DNA from: Citrobacter freundii ATCC 8090 = MTCC 1658 = NBRC 12681
GTDB lineage: Bacteria; Pseudomonadota; Gammaproteobacteria; Enterobacterales; Enterobacteriaceae
Assembly: GCF_011064845.1 (NCBI RefSeq)
Contig: NZ_CP049015.1
Location: 2,170,001-2,234,000, forward strand
Reading direction: 5' to 3'
Length of the DNA: 64,000 nucleotides
The notes beneath the pieces were generated by a model, which had not been told where the DNA came from, searched no databases, and saw only the letters and a list, made by a program, of their open reading frames with translations. Shown here one piece after another: positions 9,421 through 19,529 of the stretch. Both the position numbers and the translations under genes were made by a program. Positions within the stretch are counted from its first letter, which is position 1. Every line of letters begins with the position of its first letter.

Positions 9421-11799
9421 ATGTCCAACAATGGCTCGTCACCGCTGGTGCTTTGGTATAACCAACTCGGCATGAATGATGTAGACAGAGTTGGGGGCAA
9501 AAATGCCTCCCTGGGTGAAATGATTACTAACCTTTCAGGTATGGGTGTTTCCGTACCGAATGGTTTTGCAACGACCGCCGACGCGTTTAACCAGTTTCTG
9601 GACCAGAGCGGTGTAAACCAGCGCATTTATGAGCTGCTGGATAAAACGGATATTGACGATGTCACCGAGCTTGCAAAAGCCGGCGCGCAGATCCGCCAGT
9701 GGATTATCGACACTCCTTTCCAGCCGGAGCTGGAAAATGCCGTCCGCGATGCCTACGCGCAGCTGTCAGCGGACGATGCCCATGCCTCTTTTGCTGTGCG
9801 ATCTTCCGCAACCGCAGAAGATATGCCAGATGCGTCATTTGCCGGTCAGCAGGAAACCTTCCTCAACGTCCAGGGATTTGATGCCGTGCTGGTTGCCATC
9901 AAACACGTATTTGCTTCGCTGTTTAACGACCGCGCGATCTCTTATCGTGTCCACCAGGGTTATGACCATCGTGGCGTAGCGCTCTCTGCGGGTGTGCAGC
10001 GGATGGTGCGTTCTGACCTCGCGTCTTCCGGCGTCATGTTCTCCATCGATACCGAATCCGGTTTCGATCAGGTGGTGTTTATCACCTCTGCATGGGGCCT
10101 GGGCGAGATGGTCGTGCAGGGGGCCGTTAACCCGGATGAATTCTACGTGCATAAACCGACGCTGGCGGCTAACCGTCCGGCTATCGTTCGTCGCACCATG
10201 GGTTCGAAAAAAATCCGCATGATCTACGCGCCGACCCAGGAACACGGTAAGCAGGTAACGATCGAAGATGTGCCGCAGGAACAACGCGACATTTTCTCCC
10301 TGACTAACGAAGAAGTGCAGGAACTGGCCAAGCAGGCGGTGCAGATCGAGAAGCACTACGGTCGTCCGATGGATATCGAATGGGCGAAAGACGGTCATAC
10401 CGGCAAGCTGTTCATTGTGCAGGCGCGCCCGGAAACCGTGCGTTCTCGTGGCCAGGTGATGGAGCGTTATACGCTGCATGCGCAGGGTAAAATTATTGCT
10501 GAAGGTCGTGCTATCGGTCACCGCATTGGCGCGGGTTCGGTCAAAGTCATCCAGGACATCAGCGAAATGAACCGTATCGAACCAGGCGACGTACTGGTTA
10601 CCGACATGACCGATCCGGACTGGGAACCGATCATGAAGAAAGCAGCGGCGATTGTCACCAACCGTGGCGGTCGTACCTGTCACGCGGCAATCATTGCCCG
10701 TGAGCTGGGGATCCCTGCCGTGGTGGGCTGTGGCGATGCGACCGAGCGCATGAAAGATGGTGAGAAGGTTACTGTCTCTTGTGCCGAAGGCGACACCGGT
10801 TATGTTTACGCTGACATGCTCGATTTTAGCGTGAAGAGTTCCAGCGTGGAGACCATGCCGGATCTGCCGTTGAAGGTGATGATGAACGTCGGTAACCCGG
10901 ACCGCGCTTTCGACTTCGCCTGCCTGCCAAACGAAGGTGTTGGTCTGGCGCGTCTGGAATTTATCATCAACCGTATGATTGGCGTACACCCGCGTGCACT
11001 GCTGGAGTTTGATGACCAGACGCCTGAGCTACAAAATGAAATCCGCGCCATGATGAAAGGTTTCGATTCTCCGCGTGAATTCTACGTTGGTCGTCTGACG
11101 GAAGGGATCGCGACGCTGGGAGCGGCGTTTTATCCTAAACGCGTCATCGTGCGTATGTCTGACTTTAAGTCCAACGAATATGCCAACCTGGTCGGCGGTG
11201 AGCGTTATGAACCGCATGAAGAGAACCCGATGCTGGGCTTCCGTGGGGCGGGCCGTTATGTTGCCGATAGCTTCCGCGACTGCTTCGCGCTGGAATGTGA
11301 CGCAGTAAAACGTGTCCGTAACGACATGGGCCTGACTAACGTTGAAGTGATGGTACCGTTTGTACGTACCGTTGCCCAGGCGAAAGCGGTGGTGGAAGAG
11401 CTGGCACGCCAGGGGCTGAAACGCGGTGAGAACGGACTGAAGATCATCATGATGTGTGAGATCCCGTCTAACGCCTTGCTGGCCGAGCAGTTCCTCGAGT
11501 ACTTCGACGGCTTCTCCATCGGCTCAAACGACATGACGCAGTTGGCGCTGGGGCTGGATCGTGACTCTGGTGTGGTTTCTGAACTGTTTGATGAGCGTAA
11601 CGACGCGGTGAAAGCGCTGCTGTCAATGGCGATTCGTGCAGCCAAGAAACAGGGCAAATACGTGGGTATTTGCGGTCAGGGCCCATCTGACCATGAAGAC
11701 TTTGCGGCCTGGCTGATGGAAGAGGGGATCGACAGCCTGTCGCTGAACCCGGACACTGTCGTACAGACCTGGCTAAGTCTGGCTGAACTGAACAAGTAA
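9421..11799 (+). CDS. ppsA: Phosphoenolpyruvate synthase PpsA
   Basis: Converts pyruvate and ATP to PEP, AMP and Pi in gluconeogenesis. The 792 residues contain the N-terminal nucleotide-grasp domain ([33 protein letters not shown]), the central phosphohistidine domain [21 protein letters not shown] with the catalytic His at codon 421, and a C-terminal PEP/pyruvate TIM barrel ending in [10 protein letters not shown]. The start is the ATG after AAGGATTGTTCG; the frame extends 13 codons further up without support. It is divergent from its regulator ppsR, and a REP hairpin follows. Confidence 0.98.
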   Translation: MSNNGSSPLVLWYNQLGMNDVDRVGGKNASLGEMITNLSGMGVSVPNGFATTADAFNQFLDQSGVNQRIYELLDKTDIDDVTELAKAGAQIRQWIIDTPFQPELENAVRDAYAQLSADDAHASFAVRSSATAEDMPDASFAGQQETFLNVQGFDAVLVAIKHVFASLFNDRAISYRVHQGYDHRGVALSAGVQRMVRSDLASSGVMFSIDTESGFDQVVFITSAWGLGEMVVQGAVNPDEFYVHKPTLAANRPAIVRRTMGSKKIRMIYAPTQEHGKQVTIEDVPQEQRDIFSLTNEEVQELAKQAVQIEKHYGRPMDIEWAKDGHTGKLFIVQARPETVRSRGQVMERYTLHAQGKIIAEGRAIGHRIGAGSVKVIQDISEMNRIEPGDVLVTDMTDPDWEPIMKKAAAIVTNRGGRTCHAAIIARELGIPAVVGCGDATERMKDGEKVTVSCAEGDTGYVYADMLDFSVKSSSVETMPDLPLKVMMNVGNPDRAFDFACLPNEGVGLARLEFIINRMIGVHPRALLEFDDQTPELQNEIRAMMKGFDSPREFYVGRLTEGIATLGAAFYPKRVIVRMSDFKSNEYANLVGGERYEPHEENPMLGFRGAGRYVADSFRDCFALECDAVKRVRNDMGLTNVEVMVPFVRTVAQAKAVVEELARQGLKRGENGLKIIMMCEIPSNALLAEQFLEYFDGFSIGSNDMTQLALGLDRDSGVVSELFDERNDAVKALLSMAIRAAKKQGKYVGICGQGPSDHEDFAAWLMEEGIDSLSLNPDTVVQTWLSLAELNK

Positions 11800-11805
11800 C
11801 ATCAT

Positions 11806-11864
11806 GCCTTATCCGGCCTATTCAACGTAGGCCGGATAAGATACGCTAGCGTCGCCATCCGGCA
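11806..11864. repeat. REP/BIME element after ppsA
   Basis: A 13-bp perfect stem (11808-11820 with 11828-11840, loop TTCAACG) carries the REP core TTATCCGGCCTA, followed by a second partial unit GCGTCGCCATCCGGC. It separates convergent ppsA and fadK and probably serves as the 3' end structure for both. Confidence 0.85.
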
Positions 11865-11866
11865 CT

Positions 11867-13504
11867 TTATCCTGCAACACTCTCCACGCTCAAACGCTGA
11901 ATAATATCCTGACGCAGTTGGTATTTTTGTACTTTACCGGACGCTGTGCGTGGTAATTTCTCCACGATCACAATGTGCTCAGGGTATTTGTACTTTGCCA
12001 CCCGCTTGCGACTAAAAAAGGCTACCACTGACTCCAGTGACAGCGAATGATGCGGCGGTTTTAGCACCACATAAGCACATGACCTTTCACCTAAGCGTTC
12101 GTCCGGCATCGCGACAACGCAGGCATCGTGAATGCGGGGGTGCTGCAATAAAATATCCTCAACTTCGCGGCTGCTGATGTTTTCTCCACCGCGGACAATG
12201 ATATCTTTTTTCCGTCCGGTGATTTTGATGTACCCCGCATCGTCCATTCGGCATAAGTCGCCGCTGTAATACCAGCCGTCTTGATCCAGCGCACGGGCGG
12301 TGAGTTCGGGTTCATCGAGATAGCCCATAAACACATTGGGACCGCGTGAGGCTTCTTCGCCTTCTACACCCGCAGGCAACGTATTGCGTGCTTCATCCAC
12401 CACTTTAATTTCGACGCCTGCAGCAGCATATCCGTCGGTATCCATCATGCGAGAAAGCGAATCATCGAGATTGACCAGCGCATGCGGGGAACTCTCTGTC
12501 GAGCCATAAATGCTTAATAATTTTATGCCGAGCTGCTGGCAGTCACGGGCAATCTTCTGTGGAATGGTTGTGCCCCCACATAAGAAAAAGCGTAGCGATG
12601 AGAGATCGCTTGGCCGTTTATCCATGCTACACAACATGTCGTAGACGAAGGGCGTTGCGCCGAGCACACAGGTACAGCGTTGTTGTTCCAGCAGTTCAAG
12701 ACAGGCGGCTGGGGTGAAAATATCTAACAATACGCTGCGTGCGCCGATTAAAAACGGTGCGGTAACGCCATGCAGAAAACCGGTAGCGTGTCCCAGTGGT
12801 GCTGGCATTAAAAACACATCCTGCCAGGTGAGATTAAGACGGGCACAGTAGGCGCGCTCGCTGGCAAGGATGTTGTTGTGGGTCAGCATTACGCCTTTTG
12901 GCATTCCCTCGGTACCGGAGGTAAACAACACCGCCGCCAGTTCATCGGCGTGAACATTAATCGTTTGGGTTAATGGCGGAGCTAAAAGCAGTTGGCTGAG
13001 CGCTAGCGAGGTCGTTGCCGGAGCCAGTTTATCCACGGCAACGATCTGTTGCAGATGTGGCAACTGGTTTTGTAAGGGCAGGATCAGATCGACCGGTCGG
13101 GTCTGTTTAAACAGCGTCGGTGCGAAAAAAATCTTCGCCTTGCACTTATTCAACACCCATACCATCTCTGCTTCACGCCACGCTGGCAGCAGCGGTACAG
13201 AAACGGCCCCGGTTTTCAGGCAGGCCAGGTAGATAATCGTAAACTCGCACCAGCCCGGTAGCTGGAAGGCAATGCGATCGCCAGGTTGAATACCGCAGGC
13301 TAAAAACCAGGTTGCCAGATTGCTGGCCGCGCTATCGAGTGCAGCATAGGTGTATGAAGCGCCATGGTTATCAACCACCGCGATTTTATCTGGCATGGCT
13401 CTGGCAGTTTGGTTCCAGTAATCGCCAAGCGAAGCATCTCCCCATAAACCCTGTTGCCGCCAGACTTCGCGACGTTCGGCGTTAAACGTTAGTGTGATAC
13501 TCAT
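11867..13504 (-). CDS. fadK: Short-chain acyl-CoA synthetase FadK (YdiD)
   Basis: Activates fatty acids to acyl-CoA via an acyl-adenylate; E. coli FadK prefers short and medium chains and functions anaerobically. The 545-residue ANL-superfamily enzyme shows the AMP-binding P-loop LFTSGTEGMPKGVML, the A5 motif YGSTES, the hinge region YYSGDLCRMDDAGYIKITGRKKDIIVRGGENIS split over A7-A8, and the A10 lysine in LPRTASGKVQKY. It is the last gene of the minus-strand ydiQRST-fadK run, 82 bases after ydiT. Confidence 0.93.
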   Translation of the reverse strand: MSITLTFNAERREVWRQQGLWGDASLGDYWNQTARAMPDKIAVVDNHGASYTYAALDSAASNLATWFLACGIQPGDRIAFQLPGWCEFTIIYLACLKTGAVSVPLLPAWREAEMVWVLNKCKAKIFFAPTLFKQTRPVDLILPLQNQLPHLQQIVAVDKLAPATTSLALSQLLLAPPLTQTINVHADELAAVLFTSGTEGMPKGVMLTHNNILASERAYCARLNLTWQDVFLMPAPLGHATGFLHGVTAPFLIGARSVLLDIFTPAACLELLEQQRCTCVLGATPFVYDMLCSMDKRPSDLSSLRFFLCGGTTIPQKIARDCQQLGIKLLSIYGSTESSPHALVNLDDSLSRMMDTDGYAAAGVEIKVVDEARNTLPAGVEGEEASRGPNVFMGYLDEPELTARALDQDGWYYSGDLCRMDDAGYIKITGRKKDIIVRGGENISSREVEDILLQHPRIHDACVVAMPDERLGERSCAYVVLKPPHHSLSLESVVAFFSRKRVAKYKYPEHIVIVEKLPRTASGKVQKYQLRQDIIQRLSVESVAG

Positions 13505-13586
13505 GAAGTTATTCCCTGGATGATTTCGGCATACATCTGACCGGATGGCCGGCGTGGCCGAACCGGTGTACTACAGGTAAAATCCG

Positions 13587-13880
13587 TTAGCCGTAGCGAA
13601 AATCAATGCCAAATGTTCCGACCGGATATTCCCATTGGTCGAGGATCGTGTCGCCGCACAGTACTCGACACGTTCCGCACTCCAGGCAACCAGCAGAATC
13701 AAAATGAATGTTTCCACTCTCGTCCTGCTTATAGAGCCCGGCGGGGCAGGCTTTCAGCAGCTTGCGAAATTCATTAAGGTCTGGATGTTCGGCCAGGATG
13801 ATGTGCGGGTGGCCTTCATCGACATTGAATTTATTGACGCCCAGTTTGACGTCAACGTTAACAGTATTGTCCTGACTCAT
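13587..13880 (-). CDS. ydiT: Ferredoxin-like protein YdiT (FixX type)
   Basis: A 97-residue FixX-like ferredoxin expected to accept electrons from the flavoprotein dehydrogenase YdiS. It has ACPAGLY near residue 45 and the cysteine group CLECGTCRVLCG, consistent with a single [4Fe-4S] cluster using three clustered Cys plus a distal one. The start overlaps the ydiS stop by 4 bases (ATGA). No alternative start is nearby. Confidence 0.9.
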   Translation of the reverse strand: MSQDNTVNVDVKLGVNKFNVDEGHPHIILAEHPDLNEFRKLLKACPAGLYKQDESGNIHFDSAGCLECGTCRVLCGDTILDQWEYPVGTFGIDFRYG

Positions 13881-15166
13881 AGTGCAGTTGCCCCCTTGAT
13901 ACCGTCTTTCAGTAAGTTCATCAGTCCGATTTGTTTGGCATGGGACATAATCATCTTGCGAACCGGTTGATTTGGACGTCCGTCAACGGTGAACATATCG
14001 CTCATGATGTCGGCCACCATACGCGGATACTGGGTGAACAAACGTGGGTTTTCCATCAACGCCGGGATCTTGCGAAAATGTTGTAAATCACGCATCACAC
14101 AGCCTTGTTCAAGCGCGCGTTTGTAGTCCATCAGGCTGCTGGCAGAGAAATCCTGTCGTTCTTTTGCTGCAATGGCTGTTTGGGCAGCGGCTTCTGCGGA
14201 AGCGATGGCCAAATCCATACCTCGCACCGTGAAACCCAGGTTCAAACAGAAACCGGCGGCATCACCGACGATCATCACACCGTCATCGACCAGCTTTGGA
14301 ACCATTGCCAGACCGCCTTCCGGCACCATATGCGCGGAATATTCCAGTAATTCACCACCGGCAATCAATGGTCGAATAGTTGGATGTTGCTTAAAGTCTT
14401 CCAGCATTTGTGGAATACTTTTTGTGGCATGGGCAATATCCCCCAGACCACACACCAGCCCCAGAGAGATGGAGTCCTGGTTGGTATACAAAAAACCTCC
14501 TCCCATCAATCCATCAGACGGTGAGCCTGCAAACAGCCAGGCCGCGCCCTCATTACCTGAAAGGTTGAAGCGATCTGCAATGACTGCTGGAGGTAAGCCG
14601 ATCAGCTCTTTTACGCCAACGGCATAGTGATGTGCAGAAGAGGGAGGAACCATCCCCAGGGACCGCCCCAGCATAGAGTTGACGCCATCGGCCAGGATGA
14701 CAATATTGGCTTCCAGGATATCGTCACCGGCCTGGACTCCGGTGACCTTATTACCTTCGCGGATCAGAGCATCGACGCGCACACCGGGGATGAACTGCAC
14801 GCCAGCTTGTTCCGCTTTTTCCATTAGCCATGGGTCAAGTCTGTTGCGCAAAACGGTATACGAATCCTGCGTTGGTGCGTCAGCTTTTTCACGATGGAAA
14901 TCGAGAGTGACGGCGCTTTCTTCGGTCAGAAAGGAGATTTTTTCGCGGGTGACTTTACGCTCGAGCGGCGCCTCCTGCGCGAACCCTGGCATGATGCGCT
15001 CAAGGCTATGCGCGTAGAGTCTTCCGCCGGTCATATTTTTACTGCCTGCACTGTTTCCGCGCTCAATGACCAGCACGTCCAGTCCGGACAGAGCCATAAC
15101 GTAGCCTGCAACCGTACCCGCCACGCCAGCACCGACCACAATGGCATCAAATTTTTCATCTGACAT
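13877..15166 (-). CDS. ydiS: FAD-dependent ETF-quinone oxidoreductase-like protein YdiS (FixC type)
   Basis: A 429-residue flavoprotein of the FixC/ETF-QO family, likely moving electrons between the YdiQR flavoprotein and YdiT/quinone. The Rossmann fingerprint VVGAGVAGTVAGYVMALSG near residue 10 is followed by GGRLYAHSLE, and a second FAD motif VGDAAGFCLNLGFTVRGMD is near residue 300. A membrane-associated role is inferred from the family; no transmembrane segment is obvious. GGGAG precedes the ATG. It overlaps ydiT by 4 bases and follows ydiR by 57 bases. Confidence 0.92.
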   Translation of the reverse strand: MSDEKFDAIVVGAGVAGTVAGYVMALSGLDVLVIERGNSAGSKNMTGGRLYAHSLERIMPGFAQEAPLERKVTREKISFLTEESAVTLDFHREKADAPTQDSYTVLRNRLDPWLMEKAEQAGVQFIPGVRVDALIREGNKVTGVQAGDDILEANIVILADGVNSMLGRSLGMVPPSSAHHYAVGVKELIGLPPAVIADRFNLSGNEGAAWLFAGSPSDGLMGGGFLYTNQDSISLGLVCGLGDIAHATKSIPQMLEDFKQHPTIRPLIAGGELLEYSAHMVPEGGLAMVPKLVDDGVMIVGDAAGFCLNLGFTVRGMDLAIASAEAAAQTAIAAKERQDFSASSLMDYKRALEQGCVMRDLQHFRKIPALMENPRLFTQYPRMVADIMSDMFTVDGRPNQPVRKMIMSHAKQIGLMNLLKDGIKGATAL

Positions 15167-15223
15167 GCTTTATGCTCCCTTCCCGCTGCAAGGGCAGCGG
15201 GAGATGTGCGTTAAATGGGGGGA

Positions 15224-16159
15224 TTAGCGGCTGAGATGTTCGATAAGGGCCGGAACAACTTTGTAGATGTCGCCTACCAGGCCGTAATCGGCATAATTGA
15301 AAATAGGGGCTTTCTTGTCTTTGTTGATAGCAACAATGACTTTCGCGCCGTTACCACCGACCATATGCTGAATTTGTCCTGAAATGCCCAACGTCAGATA
15401 AAGGTCTGACTTCAGTAACACACCAGAAACGCCAATGTAGCGTTCGCGCTCCATCCAGTTTTCGCCTTCGGCGATCGGGCGCGAGCAGCCCACTTCTGCC
15501 CCCAGTACCGATGCCAACTGATGCACCATCTCCAGATCGTGTTGCGCAACCAGGCCGCGACCCACGCCAACCACACGTTTGGCTTTACTGAGGTCCACGC
15601 TGCTCACGGATTTAGCGCGACGTTCCTGGCACATAATTTCATGAAGCGGTGCGATGTAAGCTGCTGGGACAACAGGGCAGTTGTGCGAGGCGTTTTCCGC
15701 TACAGGTTCAAGCAGGCCAGGGGCAAGAGTGATAATTGCCAGCGCGCTTTTGATTTTTTCTTTGCCGAATGCCAGCCCACCATACATTCGGTGCTCTGCG
15801 AACACTGTGCCATCCTCAAGAGTCACCGATATTGCGTCGTTCACCATCGCGGCATTGAGTTGGATGCTTAACCGTGCCCCAAGTGATTTCGCGCGCTTTG
15901 TGGCTGACATCAACAGCATTCCGGCGTGTTCTTGCATCAGCGCCGCGATGGTTTCGGCGTAATTTTCTACACGCTGTAAACCGGAGGGGGCTTCGAGCAC
16001 GATTATTTCATCGGCACCCAGAGGTTTAACCTGATTAGCCTGTTCGCTGCCTTGTACAATAAGATGGACATGCTCACCCCACTGACGTGCGCCGGTCATT
16101 AATTCTGCGTAGCGTTCTACGTTATCGCTGAACACCCATACGTTAGCTAATTTACTCAT
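15224..16159 (-). CDS. ydiR: Electron transfer flavoprotein alpha subunit-like YdiR (FixB type)
   Basis: The 311-residue partner of YdiQ in a heterodimeric electron-transfer flavoprotein. The C-terminal FAD-binding region contains VGVGRGLVAQ, the conserved SRPIAEG, LGISGQIQHMVGG and the ETF-alpha closing element VIVAINKDKKAPIFNYADYG(L)VGD. GGAGAG lies before the ATG. It is 21 bases downstream of ydiQ, so the two are co-transcribed. Confidence 0.93.
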   Translation of the reverse strand: MSKLANVWVFSDNVERYAELMTGARQWGEHVHLIVQGSEQANQVKPLGADEIIVLEAPSGLQRVENYAETIAALMQEHAGMLLMSATKRAKSLGARLSIQLNAAMVNDAISVTLEDGTVFAEHRMYGGLAFGKEKIKSALAIITLAPGLLEPVAENASHNCPVVPAAYIAPLHEIMCQERRAKSVSSVDLSKAKRVVGVGRGLVAQHDLEMVHQLASVLGAEVGCSRPIAEGENWMERERYIGVSGVLLKSDLYLTLGISGQIQHMVGGNGAKVIVAINKDKKAPIFNYADYGLVGDIYKVVPALIEHLSR

Positions 16160-16180
16160 GACAATTTCTCTCCGTTGAGC

Positions 16181-16945
16181 TTAGTTCAGGGCTTTTTTAA
16201 GGTGTTCAGCCAGTTCGGCAATGGCTTCAGCCGAGTCATTTTCCAGAATGATGTGCTTACGTTCTGTTTGTGGCGGTACAGTGAGGCTTACCAGTTCCGC
16301 TAACGGTGACGCAGGCGTCCAGCCAATATTGCTGGCTTGCCATGGTGTGACGGGCTTTTTACCCGCGCCGAGAATGGCTTTCATTGAGGGAATACGCGGC
16401 GTGTTGATATCCGAGGTTACGCAGAGTACGGCGGGGAGCGGCAGGTCGATCACTTCAACCTCGTCTTCCAGCACGCGCTCAACCACAATGCGGTCGCCGT
16501 TACGTTGGATGTTGCTGACGGCGTTAATCACCGGGAGTTGCAACTGTTCGCCAACCAGTAAGCCAACCTGTTGGGCATAGATATCCCCCGATCCTTCTCC
16601 GAACAGCATCAGGTCGAAATTCATATTTTTGGCCGCGCAGGCCAGCGCTTGAGCGGTGTCGCGGGGCAATGAATGCTCCAATTGCGGATCCTGCACCATG
16701 AACAAACTGTCCGGTCCACGTGACAGCACGTCTTTACGCACTTTGGAATTTTGCAGTAGCGATCCGCCCACGGTTAAAGCGACGATTTCATCACCCTCCG
16801 CACTCAGTTGCGCCGCGGCCTCAATCGCATTCAGATCAAACTGGCTGATTTTGGCATCGGCCCGGTCAAAGTTAAGCGAATGCTGTGGGGTAACAACAAT
16901 GTCCTGTTCTTCAGGCACCAACTTAAAGCAGGTTATTATTTTCAT
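16181..16945 (-). CDS. ydiQ: Electron transfer flavoprotein beta subunit-like YdiQ (FixA type)
   Basis: A 254-residue ETF-beta family protein that pairs with YdiR. It shows MKIITCFKLVPEEQDI at the N-terminus, the ISQFDLNAIEAA stretch, and the ETF-beta signature around AVLCVTSDINTPRIPSMKAI. The ATG at 16945 is preceded by GGAG at good distance, so the five extra upstream codons are dropped. First gene of the ydiQRST-fadK operon, divergent from ydiP. Confidence 0.93.
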   Translation of the reverse strand: MKIITCFKLVPEEQDIVVTPQHSLNFDRADAKISQFDLNAIEAAAQLSAEGDEIVALTVGGSLLQNSKVRKDVLSRGPDSLFMVQDPQLEHSLPRDTAQALACAAKNMNFDLMLFGEGSGDIYAQQVGLLVGEQLQLPVINAVSNIQRNGDRIVVERVLEDEVEVIDLPLPAVLCVTSDINTPRIPSMKAILGAGKKPVTPWQASNIGWTPASPLAELVSLTVPPQTERKHIILENDSAEAIAELAEHLKKALN

Positions 16946-17419
16946 GGCATCTCCAGTCATCCACAGTAGGGAAAATTAACTGAAAATAGTTTGCGGCAGA
17001 GAGGGGACAGTTTTCGACGGGGCAATCTGTTTTCATTCCCAACAATCTTGCAAAAAAAAGTGCTGCGGGAATGCTTGTTTTATAAACGAGAGCTCGGCCT
17101 TGTGTACTGAAGAGAAAAAAGAGCAAACAAACCAGGGAAGGATAATTGCGAAATGCATCATGTTTTTTATCGTTTTTACGCTTAAATTGTTTCTGATATG
17201 TAAATTGTTAATGTTGAATTAATAACATTTATTCTTTTCGTTTTTTATCAAACGGAAATAAACGTGGAAAACAACGCAATGAGGCAGGAGGTATCATCTT
17301 GCAGTCGACGCAAATAATTTTGTTTCGCCAGCAAGGAATAACGTTGTATAACGTTATTATCGTTTTCACTTTTCGATATTCATTATTCACAAAATTACTG
17401 CCTTTAGGTGGAGGTTGTC
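16946..17419. promoter_or_regulatory. Divergent ydiQ-ydiP control region with a perfect inverted repeat
   Basis: This gap of about 470 bases holds no convincing gene. Bases 17337-17358 form a perfect 9-bp inverted repeat AATAACGTT-GTAT-AACGTTATT, 61 bases before the ydiP start, that looks like an operator. The remainder is AT-rich. Which protein binds is not visible; YdiP itself is one candidate. Confidence 0.5.
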
Positions 17420-18310
17420 ATGTATCAACGCTGCTTTGATAATGCCATTGAGACCCTTTTTGAGCAGGGGAAAACGCCGAGATTTTCCCGATTCGTCATT
17501 AGCGATGATCCTAACTGGGAGTCCGGACATCATGTTCATGATAATGAAACGGAGCTTATCTATGTTAAAAAGGGGGTTGCAAGATTAATCATCGACTCTT
17601 CGCTGTATGTCGCGCATGCCGGGGACATTGTGGTGATTGAGCAAGGGCGATTGCATGCGGTTGCATCTGATAGCAGCGCACCTGCTACCACTTACACCTG
17701 CGCACTCTACGGTTTCCGGTTTAACAGTTGGCAGGACAATCAGCTATTGCAGATGCACTCGTGTCCGGTCATTAGCGTCAGCCAGGGTAAAGAGGTTATT
17801 AAGAGTATTTTTAATGAGCTGGGGGTGATGCTCCCGCAGAGCAAGAACAACCTGACGTCTTCCGCTTATGACGCATTCGCGTATGCATTAACCGTGTTAT
17901 ATTACGAAAACTTTAAAAATGCTTACCGCTCTGAACAGGGATATATTAAAAAAGATGTCTTAATTAAAGATGTATTGGTCTATTTAAATAACAACTTCCG
18001 CGAAAAAATTACTCTCGAACAGTTATCTAAAAAATTCCGCGCCAGCGTGAGCTATATCTGCCATGAATTTACCCGCGAGTATCGTATATCACCCATCAAT
18101 TATGTTATTCAACGGCGAATGACAGAAGCGAAATTTTCCCTGACCAATACGGAGGCCTCGTTGGCGGAAATTTCGTGGCGGGTAGGGTATGAAAACGTCG
18201 ATCATTTTGCCAAACTTTTTCAGCGGCATGTGGGGTGTACGCCCAGCGATTATCGTAAGCAGTTTAAAAATAACCTTGCTGAGCAGGAATGCTTGATGCC
18301 TGAAGTTTGA
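17420..18310 (+). CDS. ydiP: AraC-family regulator YdiP
   Basis: A 296-residue transcription regulator. An N-terminal cupin-like sensing domain (HHVHDNETELIYVKKGVARLII, residues about 30-100) is followed by a C-terminal double helix-turn-helix (KITLEQLSKKFRASVSYICHEF and AEISWRVGYENVDHFAKLFQRHVG with the AraC signature CTPSDYRKQF). The ATG at 17420 follows GGAGG at proper spacing; the GTG four codons upstream would overlap that site. It lies between the divergent ydiQRST-fadK and ydiO-ydiF groups and is the natural candidate to control them. Confidence 0.9.
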   Translation: MYQRCFDNAIETLFEQGKTPRFSRFVISDDPNWESGHHVHDNETELIYVKKGVARLIIDSSLYVAHAGDIVVIEQGRLHAVASDSSAPATTYTCALYGFRFNSWQDNQLLQMHSCPVISVSQGKEVIKSIFNELGVMLPQSKNNLTSSAYDAFAYALTVLYYENFKNAYRSEQGYIKKDVLIKDVLVYLNNNFREKITLEQLSKKFRASVSYICHEFTREYRISPINYVIQRRMTEAKFSLTNTEASLAEISWRVGYENVDHFAKLFQRHVGCTPSDYRKQFKNNLAEQECLMPEV

Positions 18311-18364
18311 TTCTCCCGCACCGTCCCGGATAGCGTATCTGCGCTATCCGGTCAGTTATACCGC

Positions 18365-19516
18365 TTACTTATTCTGATAATCCTTTAGGATTTGGCGACC
18401 GGCGACGTAAATCATGATTTCATCGGTACCACCGCCAATGCGCTCACAGCGGACATCGCGCCAGAATCGGGATACGCGTGCTTCATCGGTGTAACCCAGT
18501 CCGCCCATGATCTGAATTGCGTCGTCAATCACTTCCATTGCCGTACGTGCACAATACAGTTTTGCCAGTGCCGCACTGGTTCGCAGCGACTGTTCCTGAT
18601 CGGCCTGCCAGGCGACCTTCAGCACCATATTGCGCATGTTTTCAATTTTGATTGCCATCAGCGCCAGTTTTTCCTGGATCATCTGGTTATGACCGATCGG
18701 CTTACCAAATGCGATGCGCTGGTTAGCGTAGCGGGCGGCATCTTCGAAGGCGCATTCGGCAAAACCCGTGCTGCGCGCGGCGTTGATCAGGCGTTCCATT
18801 TCGAAGTTGTACATTACGTTGAGGAAGCCCATGCCTTCTTCGCCGACCATATCGCTTTCGTCCACTTCAACGTCATCAAGATAGACTTCGCAGGTGCTTA
18901 ACATGTGCCAGCCGATTTTATGCAGCGGGTTAACCTTAATGCCCGGTTTCTTAGAATCCACCCACCACAACGTAAAGGCTTTCTTCGGATCTTTCGGCTC
19001 CGGGTCGCGAGCCAGTACCAGCATGTATGGATACTCTTTAGCTCCAGTGATAAACGTTTTTTGCCCGTTGAGATACACCTTGCCATTTTTGCGGGTGTAG
19101 CTGGTGGTGGCACTATTATTATCGGAGCCTGCTCCCGGCTCGGTTAATGCCAGCGCATACGCCGGATCGCCCGTTTCCATGGTGCTTTCTGCTGTTTTAC
19201 GCAGCTGCTCGGCGGAGCCAAAACGTCGCATGCTGTGGATGCACTGACCGTTAGTGATCAAAAAAGCGGGCGCGCCACATTTTGACACTTCCATCAGCGC
19301 CAGCATCTGGGTGACGTAATCAGCCGGTATGCCGCCAAACTCTTCCGGAACGCCCAGCATCGAAATGCCGTTGTCCGCAAGGGCTCGCATAAATTCCTTC
19401 GGATAAGTCGCCGTCTGATCGCAGGTACGGAAATACTCCTCCGGGAAATTGCTGGTAATCAGCTCACGAATGCTGGCAAGCAACAGTTCTTGTTCTTCAG
19501 TTAATGAAAAGTCCAT
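18365..19516 (-). CDS. ydiO: Acyl-CoA dehydrogenase YdiO
   Basis: A 383-residue flavoprotein that introduces a double bond into an acyl-CoA, passing electrons to an ETF, presumably YdiQR next door. The family signatures ALTEPGAGSDNNSATT (FAD/substrate) and QIMGGLGYTDEARVSRFWRDVR (C-terminal signature), together with IGGGTDEIM near the catalytic base region, are present. The ATG at 19516 follows AAGGAG; the 18 codons further up lie in the ydiF end and are not used. It follows ydiF by 13 bases. The physiological substrate is unknown. Confidence 0.93.
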   Translation of the reverse strand: MDFSLTEEQELLLASIRELITSNFPEEYFRTCDQTATYPKEFMRALADNGISMLGVPEEFGGIPADYVTQMLALMEVSKCGAPAFLITNGQCIHSMRRFGSAEQLRKTAESTMETGDPAYALALTEPGAGSDNNSATTSYTRKNGKVYLNGQKTFITGAKEYPYMLVLARDPEPKDPKKAFTLWWVDSKKPGIKVNPLHKIGWHMLSTCEVYLDDVEVDESDMVGEEGMGFLNVMYNFEMERLINAARSTGFAECAFEDAARYANQRIAFGKPIGHNQMIQEKLALMAIKIENMRNMVLKVAWQADQEQSLRTSAALAKLYCARTAMEVIDDAIQIMGGLGYTDEARVSRFWRDVRCERIGGGTDEIMIYVAGRQILKDYQNK

Positions 19517-19529
19517 CAGGGTACTCCTT

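Noticed and set aside
9835..10989. 384-codon open frame antisense to ppsA
   Set aside because: Shadow of a highly biased gene; ppsA on the other strand is certain, and the antisense product resembles no protein.
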